A stretch of DNA of 64,000 nt. Origin: Acridotheres tristis (taxonomy: Eukaryota; Chordata; Aves; Passeriformes; Sturnidae). The stretch spans positions 36,197,154-36,261,153 of the forward strand of contig CM072887.1 of the NCBI GenBank assembly GCA_037013685.1. Direction: 5' to 3'. Both the position numbers and the translations under genes were made by a program. Position 1 is the first letter of the stretch; each line of letters opens with the position of its first letter. Positions 37,451-50,740 of this stretch are shown piece after piece. The notes beneath the pieces are model-generated. The model saw only the letters and a list, made by a program, of their open reading frames with translations. It was not told the DNA's origin and did no database searches.

Positions 37451-40439
37451 TGAACATCTGTTTCCACAATTAAAATTCAGGGCTATGTGAATTAATATTT
37501 CCCAAAAGAAGATTTTTTTTTGCAATTAAACAACTATTGGGGATACTAAGTATCTTATTTTGGTTTCCATTTCTCTTGGAGATTTTTTTTGCTATTCCAC
37601 AGCTCCCAGCGGTACTGTTTTACCACACAGGTCGGGGAGAAGGCATCTAATGTGAAAAATGCATCTGTAAGCCAAAGTGACAAATACCACCAAGAAGCTA
37701 TTGACAAATACCTACTTATTACAATAGTGAATAATACTACCATTTTATTGTGCCACCGTTTGCTTTTTGGTGACTATTTTAGACAGTCAAGTGAAAATAT
37801 GTCCCTTAGGTACTTGTCAATTTTATTTGTTAACTGTAGTAGTAGCAGAAGCCATAAACCTTACATCAGGGCCTTTGTCTTGAAAACAAAACCCTATTTA
37901 CTCTCAATAAGTTTCCTGTTGTGGTGAAAAAAGTCTAAGATTTAAAAGTATTAAAGAAGCACAGAAGAACTAATATGAACTCTTGATTCTAAACTAATTA
38001 ATGATTCCGTTAACTACAGTAATAATCTGAAACTACCAATGGTTTAGATAATATAGTGGTATTCTTGCATTCTGAAGGAATACAATGGATATGCAGTTTT
38101 CTTCTTTTTCTGGTGTCACTATCAAAATGGACAAAAAAATGTATAGCTTTATTCATTCTACCCCCAGGCAGCTCTAAGTGTGGTATGAAAAAGAAATCAC
38201 ATATGGTAATAAGTATCAAACAAATGGTACCATAAAAGCCTATCCATTTATATTAAAATCTTTTCTGTGATCTGAAAGAAAGTAATGAAAACCCCAGCAA
38301 ATACAGTTTAGAAGCCTATGTGAGGCTTGAGACCATTTGTCACGTAAGCTCAGACTCATCTATCATTAGAGATCAGCAGTGAAAAAGAAAACAGATTCCC
38401 AGAAGCCCCAAAGAAAAATGTTCTTGAAACAGCAAGGTCATGCAGCAGTGTATACTCGAGAAACACTGAGGTCTATCACATCAGACAATGGCAATGTGTG
38501 TGCCATTGAAACCTGAGAGATGGTGGTGGTGAGCCCCAGTGTTCAGTGCTGAACTTCCTCTATCTAGATACATCTTTGTATCTAAGGCCACGCTAAGGCC
38601 AAATCTAATTCCTTTCCTAGTTTGGCTGGTTCAGTTTTATCCTCACAGGAGACAGCACAATTCCAGTGGCAAAACAATTTGCCCAGCAACAAAAAAAAAA
38701 GCATGTATTATGACCCCCTCTCCCCCCAAAAATAATTAAATGACAACATCTGCTAATTATGGAGAGTTCAGAAAAAGGTCTTTGTACCACTTAAATACTC
38801 CTTAAATCTTCATGCCAGACCTCCTACTCAGAAGTGAATTACATGGAACATTTTAGCAAAAGCATGAGAAAGCAACAGAAATTCTGTAATATATCTCTTT
38901 ATTATTAGTGATAGTTCAGCATGACTAAGGTTAATGGTGGGTTTATCTTTGTGTATTGATCCAAGGCCTGATTCAGGTTCCTTCCCTGAGAACTGCTGAG
39001 CTGCTGCACAGGCACAGCCATGTCCTTGCTTGCTGCCTCACCTTAGGGTTCCCTTGTCTGGGCCTCTGTGTTTGCCTCTACAATGTGAAACCACTTCACT
39101 GAAGAACTGAGGCTCCTGGTTTACTGTTCAGCTCTGTAAAAATGAGCAGAGAATTTGCGGAAAGTACTAACTCAGTTACTTTTTATTAAAAACGTGACAT
39201 GCAAGAAAGCCTACAGATATTTGAGAAGAAAAAATTTTTTCAGCAATGGTATTTGCTCTTGCATCCCCTTCCTTTAAAGATGAATGATTCACCTCTGGTG
39301 ATATTGTGAGGACTTCTCTGCCTCAATAGGGTCCTAAAACACATCATCTCTATTTCCACTGAGGAAAATGGTCAGAGGCATAGTGCTGTCTGTGCTTTTA
39401 TAACCTTTCACTTTTCTGTGGCATAGACTCCTGATCCACTTTGACAGGTTAATACACATCACTTATAGGCAACGTCACCCCTGCTAAGCTAACTGTCTTA
39501 CACAGAAGTCAACCTATTGCCCTGAATCAATTCTTTTCAGGGACAGAAGACCTGAAATTGAAGACTCATTCTTGTCAATCCTGTGCCCATGCTTCCTGAG
39601 GCTCTCATCCCACACAATTAAAACAGGGGGAAAAAAAACCCTAAGAAAGTAAAAACGCTCTTAGGTTCACATGAAAGAAATAATCCTCAGCATCAGTAAG
39701 AAACTCAGAAACGGATTGTAAAGAGATTATCCAAGTCATCACCCTTGCTATGAGCCATGAATTTCTTTTGGGTTTTCTGTTCTTGCTTTTTGGATGTATA
39801 AATTCCAAAATAATGGTTTCCTAAACTTTTTTAAATGAGATTTCAGCCATGATCAGCCTCTTAATGATAATTTGCTCTTCCATATTGCAATCAAATATTC
39901 CTTTTCACTTTCCTTCTGTGTTACATATTTCTGCTGGTACTTGATTTACAGCTACTTATTACTATCACTTTTCTATGTCAAACTGCCTTATTTTGGTGAT
40001 GTCTAGCTAAGCGGGTGAGGCAGTTTGAGTCTCTTAGATAACCATCAATAATGTAAAATAAAGTGTGTGATAGACATAAGTGAAACTAGATCTAAATATA
40101 TTGACATATGCATTAAGTTCTTGGCATCAGTATTAGCGTGGCAGTACACAAAGCATGACACAGTTATATTACCATAAGTAGCAAAGAAGATTAATGTATT
40201 TTATCTCTTTATGTCATCATGCAGAAAATCAGATCTTAATCCTGCTTCCTACGTGGGGCAAGAATATACAGTCAATTACTAGTGCTTCTATTCTACTTCT
40301 TGCACATATGCTGGATTGCTATCAGTAGTAATACTGCAATGCTTAGTTAAGATTTTCTCCCATAGAAAAGCTGTTTATTCAACCTTCTCTCATTATAATA
40401 AATGCACTGTGCTTTCTCTTCACTTTCACCGTCATACAA
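37451..40439. other. AT-rich noncoding DNA
   Basis: No gene recognised. The less AT-rich part at 38960-39140 shows no repeat family or promoter-like features. The largest frame is 112 codons (37589-37927, plus) and has no recognisable domain. Confidence 0.5.
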
Positions 40440-41690
40440 CTCCTTTCTACTCCCCTGTTAAACATAGGTATTTGTCAGATATTGTCCTCCTCTGAGCCTT
40501 CATAAAATCTTTACCCTAGTCTTCTTCCTGACTGCTGCCATACTCATTCTCCTCCCTCTTTCCACTTTCATTCGCTTTGGTATGTTTGGGCTTTAGATTT
40601 TGCTCACTCTCCTCTAATCTATTGTCATGTCTTTGTTTCCATAACTCTGTCCTTTTCACGCTCTCTAGAAAAGCACGAGGTACCCTTTCAGCTAAAGCGA
40701 CTTCTTGACCCTTTTTTACTGTTTTTGGGTGTAACAGTTATAAGGATTCTGTTCTTAATGTCCTTCTCTTTGTATAATATATTTTGGGGTGATTCAATCT
40801 GTAGATGTATATCTAACTTGACAGCAGGCCTCCTTCTCTACTACATACTTCCCTTTTCCATCCACACTAAATTTTTCACATACCTCCTGTCTTCTCATAG
40901 ATTTGTAGCCATGATATAAAGATAAATATGCTTAAACTAGAACGCTTTCTTTTTCTCCTTACTGTATCTTTTGACTTCCACGGGAAAGAGAACTATATTT
41001 ATTGTGTAACTTGCTACTCACTGTTCATTTTGATCTCTTTCATTTCTTTGTGATGCTTTGAAGTGTTTTTCCTATTCATACATGCATCTGGAAACATTTG
41101 ATGAGAGCTGTGCTGGCTTGTGCTCTGGTTAATAAAATATCCCCTTTTCTTGCTTGCATTATGATTGCTATTGCAGAGATCATCTATCTAACCAGTAACT
41201 TTAGTTATGTTCCCCCTCCCTCTGCATCCTCCTTCATCTTTTTTTTCTTTACATATTTAAGCAAAAGCTATCCGTCATCTTTGCAAGACCTTTCACAGAC
41301 TATTGTTTCTTTACATACCATCTGTCATTCACCAACACAAAATATTGATTCCCATCCTTATCAGTCCACTGTGATAATGTCAGCCTCAAAGATCTGACTG
41401 CATTATTGCTTTCTACCTCAGTGCACTTCCAGCTCAGAAAAGCTCTCTATAAATAGCTGCATAGAATTTCTTCCTCCAGTTTCACATCCTCCACAGTGAA
41501 GTATCTGCTTGCTTTAATGCCTACCTAAAAAAGTACCTGAGAACAATTAGGAAACTCATTTGCTGATATTCCTATTTATAGTCCTGTCATATAATTTCCC
41601 AAATACCTTTACTTCTCTGTCTCTCTTTTGTCTTGTGTCTTGTCTTTTTATTGTTGTTACCATCTATTTTTTCTTTTTATGATGTTTCAT
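40440..41690 (+). mobile_element. Ancient L2-like LINE relic, reverse-transcriptase region to 3' end
   Basis: A pyrimidine-rich plus strand is typical of L2 ORF2, and several landmarks fall in L2 order. The 40725-40919 frame includes ILFLMSFSLYNIFWGDSI, which corresponds to the 'GSVLGPLLFSLY...' region before the YADD box. The 41098-41397 frame includes AEIIYLTSNFSYVPP, corresponding to the 'A-x-I-I-x-L-T-x-x-x-H-V-P-P' region downstream. GCCTACCTAAAAAAGTACCT (41518 on) corresponds to the 3' 'A-Y-L-K' end, and a TCTCTTTTGTCTTGTGTCTT tail precedes 41.65 kb. The YADD box itself is not preserved (SNLTAG lies near its position). No long frame survives. Total length is about 1.25 kb, long for such an old element in a bird-like genome. 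The exact ends are estimates. Confidence 0.6.
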
Positions 41691-42235
41691 AGTGGGATTT
41701 GTTCCTTGGCTATTCCAAGTAAATTGCACAGCAAAGAAACTCCTGCATGTCTGAATACAGGTATGAGTTGGTAGCAACACCATATTTAAGATCAGAGGGA
41801 GAACAGAATTAGATTAATGAAGTTAAGAGTTTCAAACTCAGTATTACATTATGTTTTTCTTAATTCGATTTAATGTTTAAAGCTCCTTTCAAAACAGTTT
41901 AGAACTGCAACCACTCCAAAAGGATGGATTTATTATAAAATGTGCAGAAATAAAATTGTATATTAACATATAGACTACAGTCAACAAATTCAGTTTTAAG
42001 AGAGACAAGTTATGGGGTAAAAAAAACAACCAAAAAATTATCTGTTCCTTTTCCCATCCATTCTTGCAAATTCCTACTGAAGATACAAAGTAGTTATCAG
42101 CAATTTCCAAAAAAAGATTATTCCAATACTAGTGTCATGGTAATTGCCTATCACTACCCTCAGTAAGTCTATAGGACACATTGTTTAAAATCTATAGCTG
42201 TATTCTCAGAAAAATCAAAAACTTTCAAAATCTTG
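41691..42235. other. AT-rich noncoding DNA
   Basis: I see nothing recognisable here. Confidence 0.5.
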
Positions 42236-42237
42236 AC

Positions 42238-42300
42238 ACACAGTGGTTCTTTGCCCTGAATGACCAGGCCAAGATGCCCAAGATACTTTCCAACCAGACA
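42238..42300 (+). mobile_element. Possible CR1 3'-end remnant
   Basis: GACCAGGCCAAGATGCCCAA followed by ACTTTCCAACC resembles the last part of bird CR1 (GGACCAGATGACC ... GTCCCTTCCAACC). The diagnostic terminal octamer repeats are absent, so this is weak. Confidence 0.3.
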
Positions 42301-45300
42301 ACACAACAAAAAGTACACAGATCTATAATTAGGTATAAATCCTTTGGCTGAATGAAAGGCTATTATTGAGCCTGAAAATGGAGTTTGGAAATCCAGAGTG
42401 GTGTATGTGCAATGCTACACATTATAACCAAGAACATTAGGGAGTCTATTATACAGAGGCAACCACACGCCCACACAATAAAAGCAGTGTGTTTGTGTTG
42501 TCTTCCCTTTGTAAAGCTTTTTGGAAAAAATGATAATAATAAAAACATATAGAGCAATTTTGAGTCAGGAATTCAAAGGCTGAAAAATCATTATCTGACA
42601 CAGGGAGAACTATCATATGGAAAATTACTACCTTTAGTATTACCTTGAATGCTTGAAGTGCTTTATAAAAAAATGAGAAACATTTTTTTCTTATTACTAA
42701 GCTTTCAAAAAAAATTTTGTATATGTGGTACAATTCTACTAGAAAGAAGTGCACTTAGCTCTACAGTGTGCCAAGCACTCAGATGTTCAGATGACAAACA
42801 GTATTAGCCATTCACAAAAGTCCCGGGAGTCTGGCTTACTGTTGGAAACTTCTGATATAGTCTTCAGAATTTAGAAATGGCCTTTCATTTTTAACATCTT
42901 TGTGAAAAAGGAAGGAATTTTAATTAGTAGAGTGAAAAGAAACATAAAACAAACCTTTCCACACTAATCCACCAGTCAGCAAGACATTATCTATCTAGCT
43001 GTACTTCCTTCAGTCTTTGTGATCCTGTCATGTTACCAGGGTGATATAACTTAAGTACCACAAAACAGCAGCCTGCCTTATTGACACCCACAGCATCTTC
43101 ATGTCAGTTGCCCTAGCACTTCACAAAGTCTAAATTAGAAGAAATTATTTATTTTATTCTCCTCTATCGGACTTAAATCACACTGACTGACTTAGTGAAA
43201 CACAAGGAACAGGATTGTCATGGCCCCACAGTGTAATGCGGGACTTTGCCCCTTTTAAATTTAAGTCACAGTTTCTCAGTAGTACAACAAAATTGTCTCT
43301 ACAATACATTGTGACAAAGCCATGCTGTCATTTCAGTAGTGAGCCAGATGTTTTGAAGTTTTTTGAGGCACTCCCTACAAGTCACTTTTGAGCCTTGAAG
43401 ATTGAACAAGCGTCAGAAAAGGAATGGGGAAAAAATCAGAAGTGTTCAGATCAAAATTTTGTTTTAGTGGCAGAGAAAGGTTTATATGAGTTTTTACTTT
43501 CTTCGTTTCTGGCCCATAACCTTTAGAAAATTATTTCTAGTTCAGCTTTCCCTTTTAGCTCTAAGGCAGCAACCACAGGACAGGTAGAATAAAAATCTCT
43601 CCCCATTAAGAGATCCAGATTACACTTTACCTGACAATTCACAGATGAAATTACAAAATGAGGATCTTTGACTAGTTACTTAAGTATTATCTTTCAGCTA
43701 GGACAACAGGTTAGCAAAAAAAAAAAAAAGCTTAAAAGAGTATGTGATCAATATCCATATTGAAGCTGGATATTCAGATTCACAAATTATTACTGGCTTT
43801 AAGTTAATCAAATTCATGTATCACGTTTTTCTTGTAGTGGCAGTGTGCTACTTCTGAGTGAGTGAAAGGAAGCTGGTAGGAGCAAAGGGGTGTTTGTGGC
43901 ACTGCAGCAGGAGATACCATCTTTGCTATAACACACTCCCCCTTTGCCACGCCTTGAGGGTTCAGCCTTCAGCTGGTATCGAGTTCTCAGAGGCACAAGG
44001 CTCTGAGATTTTACTGCAGAAATCAAGGCCCTTTCTGTGGTTCTTTTGTTCTTTGTTTTGGCTTTTGTTTTAAATATTAAATACTTAGAATATTTTAATA
44101 TGGGGAGCAGCATGTCGCTCAGCAGGTCTGAAATCTCAATGTTGTCCTGAATTTCTGGAGCCAGATCTTCAGCTGTTATAAATTGATATAGATGTTCTGT
44201 TTTCAGTGAAGCAAAGCCAATTTACATCAACTGGGAATTGAAACTACATCTGGTAAAGCAGTCTTGGATCTTGGATACATAATAAAAATTAATACTCATT
44301 CAACAAATAGTTACTGTAGATAATTAATAACAGAAACACTTACTAAATTTTCATCTGTCAAGTGGAGAAGAATCTATTTCAGTCCTATATCAAATAAGCA
44401 ACCAGTTTCAAACAAAAAGTATTTCTCCTTGAATAAATTCTTGATTTATTTTTGCTAAGACTCTTCAAAAACTTTTGAGAATGCTCTACTAAACAAGATC
44501 TGGAGGGTAAATTTAAGTACTAAGTGGTGGATAATTTTTAATATAGTTTTCCTTCTTTTTGCTCATGTGTACTCCTCTGTGATTATATGGTTGACATTTT
44601 TCATGAAACATGCTGAGGCCAGAGTGAGTGTAGCTTTATGAAATTAAATAGAAATACTATGTGCTATCACTTTCTCATTCAATCCACAGGACACCCCAAG
44701 TTGCATAGCAAGCAATGGTAAAAGAGCACTAAATCTGATCACGTTCACAGGCACCTTCAGAATGGAAAGATTGGTTTGAACTCATCAAGAGCAAGATGCA
44801 AATATATACATTTTTTAATTCGCAGAAAAGTAAGAAGGACAGCCTCTGTCACTTGGCAATGTGTAAGGTACTGTGAAAAGCACATTCTTGCTGAATGGAT
44901 CAAATCATCAGCAAGACTGAACATCTCCCACAGTGAATTATATATATATGAACCAAATGGAGAGATACAGTTTTGCTTTACAGATGCTGCAGCTTCATAG
45001 TTGCAGGATACAGTGTTCATTTAGAACTAAGAGATTATTTATTTATTTTGCATTTCCAGTGGTGGAGCAGAATTTCTTATCTGATTTTGCATACACTGCA
45101 TGGATAGTATGGCATATGCTTTCCTATTAGGGAATAGTTAATAGCTTTCTGAATTAGTCTGAAGGCCTAAGGCAAGGAGTGGATGGGTAGTACATTTGAC
45201 CAGTCATTAAAGTGTCTTCTGCTGCAAAGAAAACCCTCTAAGCTAAAATGTTTCTTGGGTTTCACATTAGCAGGCTATGTGACCCCTATACCAAAGTTTT

Positions 45301-48300
45301 CATGCAATAAGTAGCTTTTGAATAGTTCTGTTAAAATTGGGAAATCCTCTTGTCACCTTGCTGCAAGCAGGTGACATATCCTAAAATCCAAACTGTATGC
45401 TAAGGACTGCTGCAAGGGGGTAGCCTTATTTTCTGTAGATAGAGGTACGTTTTATATTTATTAAAATAAAGATTTAAAATTACCATTTAATTCAATGGCA
45501 TAAGCTCAAAATCATAGCACTTTTTACACTTTTACTCTTCATTCAGAGCAGACTTCTTCAGTGGTGCAATCTAATGGATTTGAAAAATTCACCAGTTGGT
45601 ATGGGAGACACAATGTCCACACTATTAATGTTTCAGGAGCTTTATTGCAGACCAGCTTTAGTCTGTCTTGTGGACTGAGTGCTCATTAGCAGCAGGAATG
45701 CATGACATAAGCTCCTGGACCTCATCCTTCAGTTTAATTTCTTCAGGACAAAAGGCCAGCTGATGTGCCCTGAGACCATATGATGATGTGACTCAAAGAG
45801 CAGTGAGTGGGAAAAGAAATTTGCTTAAAATTGACTCTTCTGAGATAAGAATGCTAAGGCAAACAAATATTATGATATTCTGAGATATTATTACTTTTAA
45901 ACAATATTATTTCTACTCTGAAGTTTGTAACTCTTTAAAGTAAGAATGTTCCCCCTGCTGCTCCTTTCCACCATTATTCATCCTGACACTTTGTGCAGAG
46001 TTTTAAATTGACCAAATATTTAGCAAAATGAAAGAAATAAAGAAAATGTACTTTTGTATTACCATGATAGTCTAAATAATACCTTTTGAAATCTTTCTGA
46101 TACAAAGAAATTAGATGGGGACACAGAAAATTATGAAAATTGTTTGCATGAAGCGCCCCAAAATCTGAAAGGAAAACAGTCTAATTCTTATCTTTTGATT
46201 ATAGGTTAAATCTGTTTGTTCAGATAGTTTGTCACCTGTATGAGCCAGGGGACCTGCATTATGGTGGTATGGTTCAGCCTGGCTTTGAGACACCAAGTGC
46301 TGCCCAGAGCACCAGAGAGCTGCGAAGGATTCGCTGGCACTACATAGAACACCTGCAATTTAGATTTTGGACATATATACTTGAACATGAACACTCTGAT
46401 ACATGATTTTTTCACTACTTACTACACCATAATCAATGATAAAGCAGGAAATTATGCATATATTCTAATATTTATTTAGAATCATAACTCAGCTGCCTAA
46501 ATTCTACCTAATTTCAGTATTTAGAGCTTCGAGTTAGCTAGTTCCAGGTCCATTGATTTAGGCTGGTTTTAGATAGAGATCCAGTAGATTTAGTTAATGA
46601 TTAATCTTCACTTAATCCTTAGCAGTTGTGTTCAAGTTACTGTCTACTTTATTTCAGAGTTCTATGAGGCAACGATATATCCATTGTTGTACCAGAATGA
46701 GAAAACTGCAAAGGAGCCCATATTTTGTGCAGATATTATGTGAAACGGCTCACCTAGGAACTGTGCAAGGAGCTGTCCAGTTATGGCTAATATCAGTTGC
46801 TTCATAAGAGAGAAGAGACTTCCCATAATACATTTTCCTTTGGCTCTGACTTATCCTGGCAATTTCTCTTTTGGCTTCTGATCCCATCTTTTAATCTCAG
46901 AATTTTTTTCAAAGCAATCACAGATCAAACTTCCCTGATGCTAGCAGTCGTCAAAGAAAAAGTGAAATCTTTCTGGCAGACACAATTCTATCGTCTTGTA
47001 TATCTGTGTATCTGTTCACCACTCATGTTTTTTACAGCTAATTTAATTTTTTTCCTCAGCCGTTGCTTGTTAAAGTATCACGGTGCTCCTTGGTCTTTGC
47101 TGGCAGTTGCATTGAAGTCCATGTAGCTCTGCTAACCTCCACCTTCTCAAAATCAGGTAAACAACAAATCCTTAAATTCAGGACAAAGAGCTGGAGCTCT
47201 GGGTTGCACAGCAAAGGCAACTCACCCACGTGTATTAAAAGCTTTTCTTTCTCAAGGATGTGTGAATGTCGTGAACATGAATTTTACTACTGAAATGTTG
47301 ATCTTGATTGTATACCAGAAATGCCTAAAACAGCTTTGGACTTTGCTATTCAAACCCCTAAAACTACCCCACATATTTCATATTGTCACTAATTGCTTCG
47401 ACAGATAACAATGGGGATGTTTTCAGCAGAATTACTCTGTCACTTGTTCTAGAACGGAAAGACTGGGATGATTCTGCTTCCTCAGCTATCTGAAAATGAA
47501 AAGGTGTCAGAAACAGATTCTTTCTCTTGACTCACCTCAGCACCAGGTCTGCACTGCAGGGTCAAGGTATCTACATCTACAGAGAGGCTATGCTTTGAAA
47601 GGCAATTTAAGCAAAAAATAGATTATCAATCACATAGCATTTTAGCTCTCGGTATATGATACAGGAACAGACAGCTGTTTGGAAACTTCTTTTTGGCTTG
47701 AAACCCTATTATCTACAGCACCATTTGATGCTCCTAGATGGATGATCTGTTGGCTGCCTCTGACTCTGGGTGGAGCTGTGCCATCTGAACACATGTGCCA
47801 TCTAAATTACTTGGACAGGATCACTAGAGGTTCAGTGCCAAGTGACTGTAGGTTTAGACAGGCAGCATACCTAATATTGGAACTGCTGTCTCCTTCATAA
47901 AAAATCCCATTCTCTCTGACAATGCTGAAAAATTGGCTTTACTTTCCATCCAATATGTGATTGCACCTGTTGGTGCTTACAGAGATCCTCCCCCTGCAGT
48001 CAAATCCTTGTAGCAATAAATGACCATTCAAATAGTTTTAAGCAAGGAGGTTCCTCATCGACCTAGGAAATTTAAACCCCCTTTATTTAGATATTAGAAA
48101 ACTAAGTAAGTGTGTTCAAAACTAAAAGGTCTCTAGGGACTCCTCAATACAATCACAAATTCTCTTTTGGTATGCCTGACCTCATTGTGGGAAGTCCAAT
48201 TAAATTAAACATTTTTTAAAAAACACTGCAGAGTATGGTATCAGGATGCCATTTAAGGAGCCATGCCTAACATGCTGCCTACCTGTGTCTGTATCAATAC

Positions 48301-50596
48301 TTACCCATAAAATCTGGACAGCTACCCAAATTATGTTTCATTAGATAAGCTGCCCAGAAGAGATGAAAAATTGCCAACAATTCAGAAAATGTTTGACTGC
48401 ACAGAGTGCTGATGGGAAGAAATACTGGCCAAATTGCTTATGCAGGCACAGTTCTGGGAATTTTCTGCTCTACAAAATAATTAGCTTATTAAATCACTTA
48501 CTGGAAGGCAATCAAATACCAAACCCTAGCTTCCAGTGATGACACAACAAAGCTAACTAGAGTGGTTACTATCACTTTGTTACCAAGGTTGTACATGTTG
48601 TGTATTTAGGTGCAGATTTGCAGGAAGAAAATCTTACAATATTAAAAAGAAATGTAGTCCTAGGAAATCTTTACTTCTTCATCAAAGTTAGAGATGTATC
48701 CAGCCTTGGATGATTCACAAACTCAGTCAACTAATGGTGTCTTGGAGTAGTTCTGCTTGGATGTGGGATAAAAGTCCCTAACTATCTGATCAATCAGATG
48801 AATATCTGAGGGACTTATTCAGGAAAAGAACAGCCCTGTATTGATGAATATGGTACAAACCCAACCTCTTCAGACAACATACATGTTCTTTTTCCTAGGA
48901 AAGTTGCTGAAGAATAAGAGAACAGAGAAGATCTATAATTTTAAATCCCGGTGAGTAAAAGTGAAACTGCTAAAGACAAACCCCTTCTACTTTTCACTAG
49001 TGAAGGACATGTTTAAAAGAAGTGCAAAAAGAGACAAAACCATTCCTGTGTATGTTTTGAACACTGGCACTGCCATTGCACAGGGATCAGTTGTGAGATG
49101 AGAGTGCCAGAGACGAACCACAACCACCACACTTGGTCCTGACTCCTGGCAGGACATTCCACAATAACAGGGAACTGAACTACTTCATGGTTGGGTATCC
49201 CCACCCAGCACATGCAGGAGAGACAAAAAGACAAAAACCAGATGTCAGCTGACATGTTATTAACTGAAAAACTACTGGGTGAGCTGAGGTGAACTTCAAT
49301 TCAATACAAACTGGCATACATTACCCTAATTAAACAGTGGGACTCTCAAGGAAGCAAGGAGTTTTTAAAAATTAAGTTAGATGATGCTTTTCCTGAGGTA
49401 AAGCCAGAAGCACTTAATATTCCAATGCAGATAATTTTCAGAGATAGGTATTCTTTCTATTTTCAAAAATATCAAGTAAGATTTTTAACCAAGTACAGAA
49501 AAATAGCAGTTCTGTTTTTGTTTGGGAGGATTTTAAGTCACACTTGTTGATTTAAACAACACTGTTTACATCCAGACTCAAAGGCAGTTAAAGGACTGAT
49601 CTTTAGATATCCCATTATCCATAAAAATTCACTAGAAGTTTATTTTCTGCCTGTTGGTGGAATTTAAATATTACTACAATTAAATATAATTCTTTTCAGT
49701 CCACAACAATATGATTTCAAGCAATTCTGTTTCACTTTGCTATGTTTTTATTCACTGCTCAACAACATTGCCTTTTAGTACCTTTCAGGAATTCAAGACA
49801 CAATGCAGCTAATGTTTTGTACCTGTTTGTTTTCCTGGGGTATCTCCACAGGGAACTGGGAACATAGCATTGTTCCAGTAGGAATTTTTGTTTTGCTGTT
49901 TAGATTAACAGAAATTTATATATGTGCCAGGGGAAATAAGGTCAGAAAACCATCCCTCAGGAGTGGTAAACAGTATGGTAGTTGCTTATTCCTTCTAAAA
50001 TGAGCATCAGCAAAGGAAAATTTTTAGAAGTGATGAATAGAAAAATATTTTAATCTGTTTACACACCCAAACAGGCATACATACTCACATTTTATATATG
50101 AAAAACTGACATCTTTGAAACAGCCATAGTAGGATCATTTCCCAAGATGAGGATAATTCAAACATCTTCAACTTATCACCTAAATTTCTATTATGTTCTA
50201 CAGAAAGGAAACTTGATAGGCAAGTAAATAATCTGCTTAGCTTCTTCCTTAACCCTCTGTGTTTTGCCTGTAATCAGACAATAATCACCAGAAAGACAAA
50301 CTGACCACCTTGAAAGAGATAATGTGTCATGGGATGGCAAGTTCTGTAGCACCAAAGTAATTTAGAAACACAAGACACATTCAGGTTCAGAAGGATACGT
50401 GCTTCTAAATTTCTTTGATGCTTTTAAAAATCCCCTGCTGTTTTGGTTTTATTGTCTCAGAGTTACCCAGGCAATTCCACTCACTACAATGGAATTATTT
50501 GTGATTCAGAGTGGAGTACATAAGAGGAATATGATACCCTTCATCTCTGCTTGACAAAAGAACTTCCTCTTTTTCCAAGGGAGAGTTTTTAATTTA
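42301..50596. other. AT-rich noncoding DNA
   Basis: No gene recognised over about 8 kb. Frames reach 109 codons (46797-47126, plus) without recognisable domains. An A13 run lies at 43716 and a short TATATATATA at 44940. No repeat family is identifiable by eye. Confidence 0.5.
43716..43728. repeat. A13 homopolymer run
   Basis: Thirteen consecutive A residues. I see no retroposed sequence in front of it. Confidence 0.9.
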
Positions 50597-50740
50597 AATG
50601 GTTAGACTGAGGCACAGGAGTATGGAACCCCTGAGGCTTTAAACAAGTTTCTTAATCTTGCAGTTCCAGGCCTTCCATCTATAGAAACTGGAGTAATACT
50701 TTCCCTCAGAGTAACAAATAGCCGTTAATGAGAGCGCCTG
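50597..50740 (+). mobile_element. MIR-type SINE remnant (sense)
   Basis: ATGGTTAGACTGAGGCACAG (50598 on) resembles the MIR 5' part (ATGGTTAG...GCACAGG). AACAAGTTTCTTAATCTTGC (50642 on) fits the core block GGGCAAGTTACTTAACCTC. CCATCTATAGAAACTGGAGT and AATACTTTCCCTCAGAG (50675-50712) fit CATCTGTAAAATGGGGATAA followed by TACCTACCTCA. TAACAAATAGCCGTTAATGA (50711 on) fits the GTTGTGAGGATTAAATGAG end. All four blocks are in the right order and spacing, so most of a MIR is represented. It is heavily diverged and inert. Confidence 0.6.

Noticed and set aside
41446..41455. CTATAAATAG as a TATA box
   Set aside because: It lies inside the L2-like relic, with no downstream coding frame or initiator context.
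44680..44760. MIR-like words (AGTTGCATAGCAAGCAATGG)
   Set aside because: Only one block fits, and the neighbouring MIR blocks are absent.
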